A stretch of DNA of 15,283 nucleotides from GCA-003244245 sp050700255 (GTDB taxonomy: Bacteria; Actinomycetota; Actinomycetes; Mycobacteriales; Pseudonocardiaceae). Position numbers and translations under genes: made by a program. Positions 1 through 7,137 of the stretch are shown in pieces. Under the pieces are notes generated by a model. That model saw only the letters and a list, made by a program, of their open reading frames with translations, was not told where the DNA came from and made no database searches. The stretch lies in assembly GCA_050700255.1 (NCBI GenBank), contig JBOHGX010000094.1, positions 1 through 15,283 of the forward strand, read 5' to 3'. How positions within the stretch are numbered: position 1 is the stretch's first letter; each line of letters starts with the position of its first letter.

Positions 1-2
1 GC

Positions 3-494
3 AACGCCACCGACGCCGGCGTCACCAACGTCGAATTCATCCAGGGCTACCTCGAAGACATCCCACTGCCGGCAGACAGCGTCGACGTCGTCATCTCCAA
101 CTGCGTCATCAACCTCGCCGCCGACAAACCGGTCGTCCTGCGCGAAGCCGCCCGCGTCCTGCGCCCCGGTGGCCGGTTCGCTGTCTCCGACGTCATCGCC
201 GATCCCGACATGGACAACGCCACCCGCGCCGACATGGCCCAGTGGACCGGCTGCATCGCCGGAGCTCTCACCGGCACCGTATACCGCGCCGCACTCACTA
301 GCGCCGGACTGGTCGACATCGAGATCAGCGAGACGCACCGCGTTCACACCCACGCCGCATCCGCCATCATCCGCGCGCGCAAACCCGCTCGCGCTCAATC
401 TGCACCAGGCACTCCACGTCACGCACCCCGTCCCAAGCCGAGCACGACAGCCGGCGACGAGCCGATTAGTGATCAAGGTCGATCCGGACTGTGA
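3..494 (+). CDS. arsM: Arsenite S-adenosylmethionine methyltransferase, C-terminal part (5' end outside window)
   Basis: The gene enters from the left edge in the frame beginning at base 3, so the SAM-binding N-terminal part is missing and 163 residues remain. The family transfers methyl groups from SAM to trivalent arsenic in the cytosol. The visible part has the class I methyltransferase strand 'DVVISNCVINL', then 'ARVLRPGGRFAVSDV'. Two cysteines, at visible residues 34 (in SNCVINL) and 84 (in WTGCIAGAL), lie 50 apart. They match the pair that binds As(III) in known ArsM proteins. After 'SAIIRARKP' (about residue 126) the protein continues with a Pro/Arg/Ala-rich tail of about 35 residues that looks non-conserved and overlaps the 3' end of the convergent gene by 29 bases. 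Function is called from motifs only; other arsenic or UbiE-like methyltransferases lack this Cys pair. Confidence 0.85.
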   Translation, partial: NATDAGVTNVEFIQGYLEDIPLPADSVDVVISNCVINLAADKPVVLREAARVLRPGGRFAVSDVIADPDMDNATRADMAQWTGCIAGALTGTVYRAALTSAGLVDIEISETHRVHTHAASAIIRARKPARAQSAPGTPRHAPRPKPSTTAGDEPISDQGRSGL

Positions 495-879
495 GCAGGT
501 CGGTGCCCATGATCTGCACGACAGCACCGTTGAAGCGCAGGCCGATCCTCCGCAGGCGTTCCCGGGGGTCGTCGTGGGGAAGGGCGTGCGCCGTGCCGGA
601 GCGCCACGTGCCCCGCACCTTCACGCGTACGCGCGGGTTGGCTTCGATGTTACGCACGTAGTTCGCGCGGCGACCGTGCTCGGCGACCAGCCAGAAGGTG
701 TTGCCGTCGAGCCCGTTCCCGACCGGGGTCCGCCGGGACTGGCCGGACTTGCGGCCGGTCGTCTCGAGCATGGCGTAGCTCGGCGGCGCAAGCCGCAGGG
801 CGACGGCTGCCTTGACGACCGGGTTGACCAGGTAGCCGAGTGCGGTGGTGAAGCGGCGCTTATCCATGCTGCTACTCAT
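466..879 (-). CDS. Nitroreductase-family deazaflavin (F420)-dependent oxidoreductase, DUF385/Ddn-like
   Basis: This 137-residue protein is close to the usual length of the split beta-barrel DUF385 family, whose members bind reduced cofactor F420 (or flavin) and reduce quinones, nitro compounds or other electrophiles. The central signature 'LETTGRKSGQSRRTPV' (about residues 38-53) is the cofactor-binding part, followed by 'NPRVRVKVRGTWRSGTA' typical of the family. The ATG at 879 is chosen because GAAGG lies about 9 bases upstream; an internal ATG at 867 is less well placed. The gene starts 17 bases after the stop of the HTH repressor on the same strand, so the two probably form one transcript. 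Its 3' end overlaps the arsM tail. The substrate cannot be deduced. Mycobacterial relatives are linked to redox or nitrosative protection, which fits the stress-type neighbours only by inference. Confidence 0.88.
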   Translation of the reverse strand: MSSSMDKRRFTTALGYLVNPVVKAAVALRLAPPSYAMLETTGRKSGQSRRTPVGNGLDGNTFWLVAEHGRRANYVRNIEANPRVRVKVRGTWRSGTAHALPHDDPRERLRRIGLRFNGAVVQIMGTDLLTVRIDLDH

Positions 880-896
880 CTCGGATTACCTTCAGT

Positions 897-1610
897 TCAG
901 TGAGCGTCGCTGCACGGCCGGCCCGGGGCGGCGGGCTCCAGGCGGACGCAGCAGTGAGGTGGGGCGGGGTCCAGGTGGGCGGTCAGTCCGGTGGGAGCTA
1001 GGCCGTCGAGGAGCCCGTCGAGCAGACGCAGGTTCATCCCGCACACGAGTTCGGTGTAGTCCTGCGCCAGGGTGTGGAACGGGCAGTTGGCGAGCGTCAC
1101 CTCGTCGCCTTCGGTACGCGGTTCGAAACCGTACGCTTCGAGCACCCGCAGTACGGTTTCCTGGGTATCCCTTTCGCCAGCGGTACTGCGCGCCGTGTCG
1201 CCGAGTTCTCGGCCCATCTGGTAGGCGCGCTGGTCAAGGGCCGCCCGCGGTGAGTCTCCGGAGCGCTCGGCGTGCTCGAGAGCGCTGGACAGCAGCCGCC
1301 CGGCCAGGTCGTAGCGGCGCTGGGGCAGCGACACGGCCACGTGCTGATCCGACCGCCGGTACAGCTTGGCCGGGCGCCCCGCGCCTGGGCCCGTGCGGCC
1401 GGTAAGGCGTTGGTAGACCACGTCGAGCAGGCCCTCGTCCACGAGCCGGTCGAGATGAAACGCCGCGGTCGTGCGCGGCACCTCCAGCGCGGCGGCAGCG
1501 TCGTCGCGACTCACCGGTTCAGGCCGGCGCACCACGTAGTCGTACAGCCGGCGACGGGTTGGCTCGTCGAGCGCAGCGACCGCCGAGATCTGGGCCTCCC
1601 AGGACTCCAT
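897..1610 (-). CDS. SufR-like HTH transcriptional repressor with predicted Fe-S cluster-binding C-terminal domain
   Basis: From the ATG at 1610 this is 237 residues. Residues about 10-65 form a winged helix-turn-helix ('DEPTRRRLYDYV', then 'EVPRTTAAFHLDRLVDEGLL'), followed by the 'GRPAKLYRR' wing. The C-terminal sensor domain has 'NCPFHTLAQDYTELVCGMNL' and 'PPHCCVRL', with cysteines at 176, 190 and 220/221. This is the layout seen in SufR-type regulators, where three cysteines hold an Fe-S cluster and its loss releases DNA. Cluster binding here is inferred from this pattern. A TTG at 1643 would extend the frame by 11 residues, but the ATG is preceded by CAGGAG about 10 bases upstream. The gene is divergent from the stress-protein gene and followed closely by the nitroreductase-like gene. 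The inverted repeat at 1620-1649 covers its own ribosome-binding region, suggesting autoregulation. It could instead be an ArsR-like sensor of another ligand. Confidence 0.82.
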   Translation of the reverse strand: MESWEAQISAVAALDEPTRRRLYDYVVRRPEPVSRDDAAAALEVPRTTAAFHLDRLVDEGLLDVVYQRLTGRTGPGAGRPAKLYRRSDQHVAVSLPQRRYDLAGRLLSSALEHAERSGDSPRAALDQRAYQMGRELGDTARSTAGERDTQETVLRVLEAYGFEPRTEGDEVTLANCPFHTLAQDYTELVCGMNLRLLDGLLDGLAPTGLTAHLDPAPPHCCVRLEPAAPGRPCSDAH

Positions 1611-1619
1611 TCTATAACC

Positions 1620-1649
1620 AACTCCTGTTGACGAAATGGTCAAGGAGTT
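1620..1649. promoter_or_regulatory. Inverted-repeat operator between the divergent repressor and stress-protein genes
   Basis: Left arm AACTCCTGTTGAC (1620-1632) and right arm GTCAAGGAGTT (1639-1649) are inverted repeats, apart from two extra bases (GT/TG) in the left arm. The core TTGAC-N6-GTCAA (1628-1643) is a perfect dyad. The six-base spacing recalls the CAAC-N6-GTTG site I remember for cyanobacterial SufR. The site overlaps the -35 element and spacer of the plus-strand promoter and includes the Shine-Dalgarno sequence of the minus-strand regulator, so a bound repressor could block both directions. That it is this regulator's own site is inference. Confidence 0.65.
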
Positions 1650-1656
1650 CTAATAT
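1628..1656 (+). promoter_or_regulatory. Sigma70-type promoter of the stress protein-acyltransferase-phospholipase-like unit
   Basis: TTGACG (1628-1633), a 17-base spacer, and TAATAT (1651-1656) are close to the housekeeping consensus, which is uncommon in such GC-rich DNA. The predicted start of transcription is near 1663, giving a leader of about 40 bases before the ATG at 1704. TAATATTA (1651-1658) is itself palindromic and could also serve as a -10 in the other direction, but I see no matching -35 there. Confidence 0.65.
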
Positions 1657-1703
1657 TAGCACATCATGGATATAGAAGGATTTTCGGCGGTGAGGAGGCT
1701 GAG

Positions 1704-2273
1704 ATGGGCGAGCAGGTAGTGGTGGTCGGTGTCGACGGCTCCCCGGCCAGTTATACCGCGCTGCGGTGGGCTCTGGCGCACGCCGCACGTATCGGCGCCC
1801 AGGTGGATGCGGTCCGGTGCTGGACGCCGGTAGTGGCCAAGAGTTGGGAAGCCGCGGTCACGGGCGAGCCTGTGCCGCCAGAAGCCGTGCAAGAGGCGCG
1901 GGCCGAGCGGGAGCTCGTTCAGGTGGTGGCGGCCGCACTGGCGCGGATCCCCGACGGAACGGCGCGGATTGCCGTGCGGCAAAGGGTAGTGCGCGGGTCG
2001 GCTGGCCCGGTGCTCGTCGGCGAGGCCGACGGTGCCGACCTGCTGGTTGTCGGGCACGGCCCGCGGGCCACTGGACTGCTGCACCGGTCGGTGAGCTGGT
2101 ACTGCCTACAGCACGCGACCTGCCCAGTGCTGGTTATTCCGCCCACGATGGCCGCCCGGCGGACACCGACCCCGGCGACCGCCAAAGCGCCCGCCTTATC
2201 ACCGCGCCTATCCGGCCAGTCCCGACCTCAACCACATGGCCAGCCGGCTGCCTCAGGCATTCCGTTGGCGTAG
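1704..2273 (+). CDS. Universal stress protein, UspA family, with Pro/Ala-rich C-terminal tail
   Basis: This 189-residue protein has one Usp domain (about residues 1-148). The first strand is 'QVVVVGVDGSPAS' with the nucleotide-binding Asp at 11, and the last is 'HATCPVLVIPP'. The usual ATP loop G-x2-G-x9-G-(S/T) is degenerate: around residues 117-131 it reads 'GHGPRATGLLHRSVS', with the second Gly replaced by Pro, the third by Arg and the loop shorter. ATP binding is therefore doubtful. After residue 148 a low-complexity tail of about 40 residues rich in Pro, Ala, Thr and Arg follows, not typical of the family. The start is well supported by GAGGAGG just upstream. It is the first gene after the 1628-1656 promoter and probably heads the unit with the acyltransferase 57 bases downstream. 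A regulatory or partner-binding role under stress is likely; the exact function is unknown. Confidence 0.88.
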   Translation: MGEQVVVVGVDGSPASYTALRWALAHAARIGAQVDAVRCWTPVVAKSWEAAVTGEPVPPEAVQEARAERELVQVVAAALARIPDGTARIAVRQRVVRGSAGPVLVGEADGADLLVVGHGPRATGLLHRSVSWYCLQHATCPVLVIPPTMAARRTPTPATAKAPALSPRLSGQSRPQPHGQPAASGIPLA

Positions 2274-2330
2274 CCACCGAGATTCCTGACCAAAGTTCGT
2301 GCGCGGGTTTCGCGAGAGAGGAGCAACGTC

Positions 2331-3761
2331 ATGACAGACGGTCTGGCCACTTTGCTCTCCGAGAGCAAGGCGTCCCCCGCCGGCACCCTGGGAATCGACG
2401 ACGTGCAGGCAAACTCGGAGCCCGAGGCAGCGCGGCGACCCTTCTGCGTGCTCGATGAGGCCAGCTATCACCTCGACTCGGTCTCCGAGCCTTGGAGCGT
2501 CCACCTGGAAGTACGTCTCGATGGTCCCGTCGACGAAGACCGTCTGCGACAGGCCGTGCGGGTGGCACTCGCCAGACACCCCAGAGCTCTCGCTCGAGCC
2601 ACCGCGGCCCGCCGGTGGCGGGCTGACTACGAGTGGGAGATCACCCCCGCGCCTGACGTCGATCCCCTTGACGTCGTTGTGTGTCCTGATGACGACGCCC
2701 TGCAGACCGCCCGGGCCGACCTGCAGAGTCTGGCGGTGCCGCTGTGGACGTCGCCACCGCTGCGCATTCGCCTCGCTCGTCATCAGGGGGGCGACGTGGT
2801 GATGCTCAACCTCCACCACGCCGCCGGTGACGGCATCGCCGCGCTGCGCCTGCTTCGCTCCATCGCTCGGGCCTACGCCGGACGCTGCGATCCCGTGTCG
2901 CACACGCCGCCAGAAGAGGTGCAGATCCCGGCGCCGAGCGGCCGGTGGGTCCAGCTTCGGGCGCTGGTAGGCGAGCTGCGCCAAGCCGCCCCTCGCTCAG
3001 TGCACCTTGTCCCCAGCGGGCGCGAGGACCGCCCCGGCTACCGGCTCCATCACGTTGTCTTGGACACCATGCAGACCGCATCCCTCGCTGACAAGGCTGC
3101 TGTGGGGACCACCGTCAACGACCTCCTGCTGGCTGGCCTGCATCTGGCCTTGGACAGCTGGAACTCCGAGCACGGCGGCGCTTGCGGCCGACTCAGCGTG
3201 CTCATGCCGGTCAACCTGCGACCCACGTCATCCTGGTACGAGGTGTTCGGCAACTTCACCTTCATGGTGCCCGTGGTCACCCGCCCCGAAGACCGCAGCG
3301 ACCCCACCACCACCATCAACACGATCCGCCGTCGGACCCGGCGCATCAAGGACGAGCGCACTCCCGCCGCCGCCGTCAGGCTCCTCAACGTCCTGCAGCG
3401 CCTGCCGGTGCCAGCGAAGCGCAGCATTGCCCGCCTCGCCGTTTCTGAGCGGGTGATCCCGACGGCCATCCTGTCCAATCTCGGCCGCATCGATGAGGAC
3501 CTGGACTTCGGGCCCGAGCTGCGTGCCCGCGAGGTGTGGTTCTCCCCACCGACCAGGATGCCCATGGGCCTGGCCGTCGGTGCGGTCACCGCAGGAGGCC
3601 GGCTGCATCTGGTGTTCCGCTACCGACACCCACTATTCGACCCGACTGACGTCGCCGGCTTCGCCGACCGCTACGTGACAGCGCTCGATCACGTTGCCGC
3701 TCACGCTCGTGCCGGACCCACTTCGCTCGTCCAGCCAGCGACCCGGCAGGTGCCCCGATGA
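2331..3761 (+). CDS. Condensation / WS-DGAT (PapA-like) acyltransferase
   Basis: This is 476 residues, the usual size for the CoA-dependent acyltransferase superfamily that includes wax ester synthase/diacylglycerol acyltransferases and PapA proteins. The active-site motif HHxxxDG is present as 'HHAAGDG' (residues 162-168), with His163 as the expected base. 'MPVNLRP...GNFTFMVPV' in the middle and 'ILSNLGRIDED' with 'PMGLAVGAVTAGGRLHLVFRYRHPLFD' near the end match the second lobe of the fold. A disordered N-terminal stretch of about 35 residues precedes the domain. GAGAGGAG lies 8-9 bases before the ATG. The stop codon overlaps the next start as ATGA, so the two proteins are probably made in fixed ratio. 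The acyl donor and acceptor cannot be read from sequence: a neutral lipid, wax or complex envelope lipid are all possible. I see no carrier protein or polyketide synthase beside it. Confidence 0.78.
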   Translation: MTDGLATLLSESKASPAGTLGIDDVQANSEPEAARRPFCVLDEASYHLDSVSEPWSVHLEVRLDGPVDEDRLRQAVRVALARHPRALARATAARRWRADYEWEITPAPDVDPLDVVVCPDDDALQTARADLQSLAVPLWTSPPLRIRLARHQGGDVVMLNLHHAAGDGIAALRLLRSIARAYAGRCDPVSHTPPEEVQIPAPSGRWVQLRALVGELRQAAPRSVHLVPSGREDRPGYRLHHVVLDTMQTASLADKAAVGTTVNDLLLAGLHLALDSWNSEHGGACGRLSVLMPVNLRPTSSWYEVFGNFTFMVPVVTRPEDRSDPTTTINTIRRRTRRIKDERTPAAAVRLLNVLQRLPVPAKRSIARLAVSERVIPTAILSNLGRIDEDLDFGPELRAREVWFSPPTRMPMGLAVGAVTAGGRLHLVFRYRHPLFDPTDVAGFADRYVTALDHVAAHARAGPTSLVQPATRQVPR

Positions 3762-5296
3762 AGTCCCAGGAACATCGCGCCGTGGGTGCGGCCGCCACCG
3801 CAGGCGCGCTCGTCCACGTGGGCGGCGACTCGGCCGAAGAGCGTTTCGTTCTCAGCTTTGGCGACGTGGTGGCCCTAAGCGGTGACTTCTTCGCCAGCCA
3901 CCACTGTGCGGCCCACAGCGTTGAGGGCACCTCGGCCGGACCGCAAGACCTCACATCCGACGACTTGTTCCGGTTGGCCGCCATCCCCGGCACCCGGGGA
4001 ACCAAGCTCGGCACCCGGGACGAGATCATCTGTGCGCTCAAGGTGATGGCGGCAGACGGGGCCCTCGTTGACACCCGCTTCGAGCCCGGAGGGCAGTTCA
4101 GCGACTTCCGGTTCACCGCGACTGCGGCGGTGACCGAGGTCGAAAGGCGGGTCCGGGACCGCTTCTTGGCCTTGGCCACCGCCAACGGCGACCACTTCGT
4201 CGCTCCCGGCCGACCCGACAACGCTCACCACCACAACGGCGCGTACTCCAACGGCTTCGACTCAGCGGTCATCGCCTACCGCCGCCTTCACAAGGCAGCC
4301 CTCGACCAGGCCTACCGGCTGGGGCGGTGCCGAGGTGACGAGTCCCGGGCGATGGCAAAGGAAGCGGCAGCCCAGCACTACCTCACCGATGCCTTCGCAG
4401 CAGGGCACCTGCGGACCCCGGTCACAGCCATCCGCCACTTTTGGCATCACAGATATCCCAGGTTCTGGCAGAGCCTGCAACGCAAAGTCGCCGCCGACAC
4501 GGCCTCGGCGCTCCGAGAACTCACCCGACCGGCCAGGATCCTCCCTGAAGGCTTTCTCTACGACCGCGCCTATGCGGCGGTCAAGGCCCGCACGAGCAGA
4601 TATCCGCCCATCACTCTGGGCGATCTGTTGGCTCGGGTGTTTCACGACTGGGACAACAGCCACGGTCTCATCCTCGAACGAGGTGGAATGCTCTTCGGCG
4701 ACGGCCTCCTCGAACAGGGCGTGGGCAAAAAGCTCGCCGTCGCCGCTGTCCGCTCCGGCATCGACGACATCGACGTCGCCTACCAGCTGGGCGCTTCGGG
4801 CAGCCGCCTAAACGGTGAGGCCCTCTACCGGGCGGTCCGGTCAGCCACCGGTGCCCCCAACGACGTCTTCGGACCCGAGACCCGGATCCCGATCCTGTCA
4901 GCCGACAACCCTCCGCAGAACTGGCGGGCAACCGATGCCGAGGAATTGTGGAGTTCTCCCATCACCGGCACCACGGGAACAACCGTAGGCATGGCGGTCG
5001 AACAGACGCTGCAGGTGGGGGGCGAGGTCTTTCACCGGCTGGATCGTCTAGGACCCGGCGTCTTCGAGGCGCCAGGTCTGCTGGGTGTGCCTGCCTTGCG
5101 GCGATGGGTGGCCCGCAAGGCTTCCCAGGCCTATCACCATGGCTTCATCCAAGGCCTAGCCCAAGACCCCAAAGCCGCCGTACTCGCGATCGTCGACAAC
5201 CAGGCAGGTTCGCGCCCAGGCACCGCGAAGCCGACTCCGGCACGGACGACGCCGGTCCGCCATCATCCGTGCACGAGTGCGCCACGAGCGCGGTAA
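3758..5296 (+). CDS. Putative metal-dependent hydrolase, zinc phospholipase C / P1-nuclease-like fold
   Basis: This 512-residue protein is not from a family I can name with certainty. Residues 207-217 read 'HYLTDAFAAGH', the H-x3-D-x5-H spacing of the zinc phospholipase C signature (H-Y-x-[GT]-D...H), with Gly in place of the usual Pro before the last His. Other His/Asp clusters that could complete a metal site are 'FGDVVALSGDFF' (34-45), 'DNAHHHNGAYSNGFD' (154-168) and 'HDWDNSHG' (296-303). Two mostly helical regions surround the motif. No clear signal peptide or membrane segment is seen, although known phospholipases C and P1 nucleases are exported. The last 30 residues are Pro/Thr/Arg-rich. 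The start overlaps the acyltransferase stop as ATGA, a sign of translational coupling. I infer that it removes or remodels a phospholipid head group or other phosphoester linked to the acyltransferase product; neither substrate nor activity is shown. Confidence 0.6.
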   Translation: MKSQEHRAVGAAATAGALVHVGGDSAEERFVLSFGDVVALSGDFFASHHCAAHSVEGTSAGPQDLTSDDLFRLAAIPGTRGTKLGTRDEIICALKVMAADGALVDTRFEPGGQFSDFRFTATAAVTEVERRVRDRFLALATANGDHFVAPGRPDNAHHHNGAYSNGFDSAVIAYRRLHKAALDQAYRLGRCRGDESRAMAKEAAAQHYLTDAFAAGHLRTPVTAIRHFWHHRYPRFWQSLQRKVAADTASALRELTRPARILPEGFLYDRAYAAVKARTSRYPPITLGDLLARVFHDWDNSHGLILERGGMLFGDGLLEQGVGKKLAVAAVRSGIDDIDVAYQLGASGSRLNGEALYRAVRSATGAPNDVFGPETRIPILSADNPPQNWRATDAEELWSSPITGTTGTTVGMAVEQTLQVGGEVFHRLDRLGPGVFEAPGLLGVPALRRWVARKASQAYHHGFIQGLAQDPKAAVLAIVDNQAGSRPGTAKPTPARTTPVRHHPCTSAPRAR

Positions 5297-5299
5297 GGG

Positions 5300-6196
5300 T
5301 CAGCCGAAGCGGCCGGAAATGTAGTCCTCGGTCCGCTTGTCGGCAGGGTTACGGAAGATTGTCGCGGTCCTGTCGAACTCGACGAGCAGGCCGGTCCGGT
5401 TTCCGGTGGTGTCGTCGGCCTGCGCGGTGAAGAAAGCGGTGCGGTCGGACACGCGGGCGGCCTGCTGCATGTTGTGCGTGACGATGATGATCGTGAACTG
5501 CTCGCGCAACTCGATCATCAGGTCCTCAATACGCGAGGTCGCAATAGGATCCAACGCGGAGCAGGGCTCGTCCATCAGCATCACGTCCGGTTTCGTCGCG
5601 ATGGTCCGGGCAATACAGAGTCGCTGCTGCTGGCCGCCCGACAGCCCGTAGGCGTTCTGCTTCAGCTTGTCTTTGACTTCATCCCACAGCGCAGCACCAC
5701 GCAGCGCCTGCTCCACGACGTCGTCCATCTTGCCGACCTTCATCCCGGTGACCCGCGGGCCATAGGCGACGTTGTCGTAGATCGACTTCGGGAACGGATT
5801 CGGCTTCTGGAACACCATTCCGATACGTCGGCGTACCTCGATGGGATCGACGTCGCGGTCATAGATGTTCTGGCCGTGGTAGGTCACAGCACCCGTGACT
5901 CGAGCGGAACTGATCAGGTCATTCATCCGGTTCAGGCACCGGATGACTGTCGACTTGCCACACCCGGAGGGGCCGATCAGCGCGGTGATCTCGTTGTTCC
6001 CGAACTCCAGGTTGACGTCGCGCACGGCAAGAAAATCGCCGTAATAAACATTCATGTCGTGGCAGGCCATCACGCCGACCGGCGCATCCGGGACGGTGCG
6101 TTGGGGCCGCTGCTCGATGCCGACGACCGAGCCTGCGTCCTCGTCGGCAGCGGAGTCTCCCAACGCCTTCTCCCGGGCAGTGGGCTGAGAGGTCAT
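5300..6196 (-). CDS. pstB: Phosphate ABC transporter ATP-binding protein PstB
   Basis: PstB is the ATPase that drives phosphate import through PstC and PstA at the inner face of the membrane. The 298-residue product has Walker A 'GPSGCGKST' (75-83), the Q-loop in 'GMVFQKPNPFP' (127-136), the ABC signature 'LSGGQQQR' (185-192), Walker B 'VMLMDE' (205-210) and the switch His241. 'NPFPKSIYDNVAYGPR' is typical of PstB rather than other ABC ATPases. The start at 6196 has AGGA about 7 bases upstream, 17 bases after the pstA stop. It gives a poorly conserved N-terminal extension of about 42 residues before the usual domain at 'MACHDMNVYYGD'; an internal start at that Met is the alternative. The gene ends the operon and its stop lies 3 bases from the convergent phospholipase-like gene. 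No phoU follows, although phoU often accompanies pst operons elsewhere. Confidence 0.95.
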   Translation of the reverse strand: MTSQPTAREKALGDSAADEDAGSVVGIEQRPQRTVPDAPVGVMACHDMNVYYGDFLAVRDVNLEFGNNEITALIGPSGCGKSTVIRCLNRMNDLISSARVTGAVTYHGQNIYDRDVDPIEVRRRIGMVFQKPNPFPKSIYDNVAYGPRVTGMKVGKMDDVVEQALRGAALWDEVKDKLKQNAYGLSGGQQQRLCIARTIATKPDVMLMDEPCSALDPIATSRIEDLMIELREQFTIIIVTHNMQQAARVSDRTAFFTAQADDTTGNRTGLLVEFDRTATIFRNPADKRTEDYISGRFG

Positions 6197-6213
6197 TGGT
6201 TGGTCCTCGTCTT

Positions 6214-7137
6214 TCACCAGCGACGCTGGAGCTTGTTGCGGATCAGGATGGCCACGCCGTTGAGCAGCAGCAGCAAAGCCAACAGGACGATGATCGCGGC
6301 CGACGCCACCTCGCGGAACTCCGCCTGCGGTTGGCCCACCCAGTTGTAGATCTGCACGGGCAGTGTCGTGAAACCAGAGAGCAGGCCGTTCGGGTCGAAG
6401 GTCACGAATACGAAGGCGCCGAGCAGAAGCAATGGCGCCGCCTCGCCGATCGCGCGGGACACGGCCAGGATCGTGCCGGTGGCGATGCCGGGCACGGCAG
6501 CCGGCAGGGTCTGCTTCCACACCGTCTGCCACGGCGTGGCGCCGAGAGCGAGCGAACCCTCGCGAATCTCGGCCGGCACCGCCCGCAACGATTCGCGGGT
6601 CGCGATGATGATGACCGGAAGGATGAGCAGCGTGAGCGCGATCGCTCCGAAGATCACGGCGTTGACGTTGCGTAGACCGAGCAGTGGCGCGAGGACGCCG
6701 GCTACCCCCAGCGTCAGCAGGCCGTAGATGATCGACGGGACGGCAGCGAGGTTCTGGATGTTCAGCTCGACGATCCGGAAGTACCACTTGTCCGGATCGC
6801 CGAACTCCTCCAGATAGATGGCCGCCGCCACGCCGAGCGGGACGGCAAGCACGATCGTGGTGACGATGACCCAGACCGTGCCGAGGATCGCCGCCCTGGC
6901 GCCGGCATCCTCGGGGAACAGTTGCGAGGTGTAGCTGACCAGCAGGTTGGCGTCGAGCCGGCCAGCCCCTTCCAGGATCGTCGTGATCAGGAGGGCGGCG
7001 AGAAAGGCCAGCGCGACGAACAGGCTGAACCACAGCGCAATCAGGAAGGCGATCGCTGCCGGGGAGCGGTCGCCACGTTCCTGCGCACGTCCCAGCCGTT
7101 GCGGTTCGGCTCGGGCGAGTTGTCCGATCGTGGCCAT
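6214..7137 (-). CDS. pstA: Phosphate ABC transporter permease PstA
   Basis: This 307-residue inner-membrane permease forms the phosphate channel with PstC. An N-terminal cytosolic stretch of about 27 residues precedes six predicted membrane segments. The ATPase-contact (EAA) loop is 'EIREGSLALGATPWQTVWKQTLPAAVPGI', and the family-typical 'SRAIGEAAPLLL' follows it. 'NLAAVPSIIYGLL' is the matching PstA helix. The ATG overlaps the pstC stop by one base (TGATG), with GGGAGG just upstream inside pstC, so the two are translationally coupled. It is told apart from PstC by its length, the NIQNLAAVPSIIYG segment and its position next to pstB. Confidence 0.95.
   Translation of the reverse strand: MATIGQLARAEPQRLGRAQERGDRSPAAIAFLIALWFSLFVALAFLAALLITTILEGAGRLDANLLVSYTSQLFPEDAGARAAILGTVWVIVTTIVLAVPLGVAAAIYLEEFGDPDKWYFRIVELNIQNLAAVPSIIYGLLTLGVAGVLAPLLGLRNVNAVIFGAIALTLLILPVIIIATRESLRAVPAEIREGSLALGATPWQTVWKQTLPAAVPGIATGTILAVSRAIGEAAPLLLLGAFVFVTFDPNGLLSGFTTLPVQIYNWVGQPQAEFREVASAAIIVLLALLLLLNGVAILIRNKLQRRW

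Noticed and set aside
169..903. Plus-strand open frame of 244 codons across the arsM tail and the nitroreductase-like gene
   Set aside because: It is out of frame with arsM and antisense to the DUF385 gene, both of which carry clear motifs.
1611..1643. TTG start giving the repressor 11 more residues
   Set aside because: The ATG at 1610 has CAGGAG upstream and begins the conserved domain; the TTG lies within the operator right arm.
6197..7033. Open minus-strand frame continuing upstream of PstB, suggesting a 577-residue fusion protein
   Set aside because: The upstream part is a different frame of pstA, is Arg/Pro-rich without family motifs, and pstB has its own ATG with AGGA at 6196.
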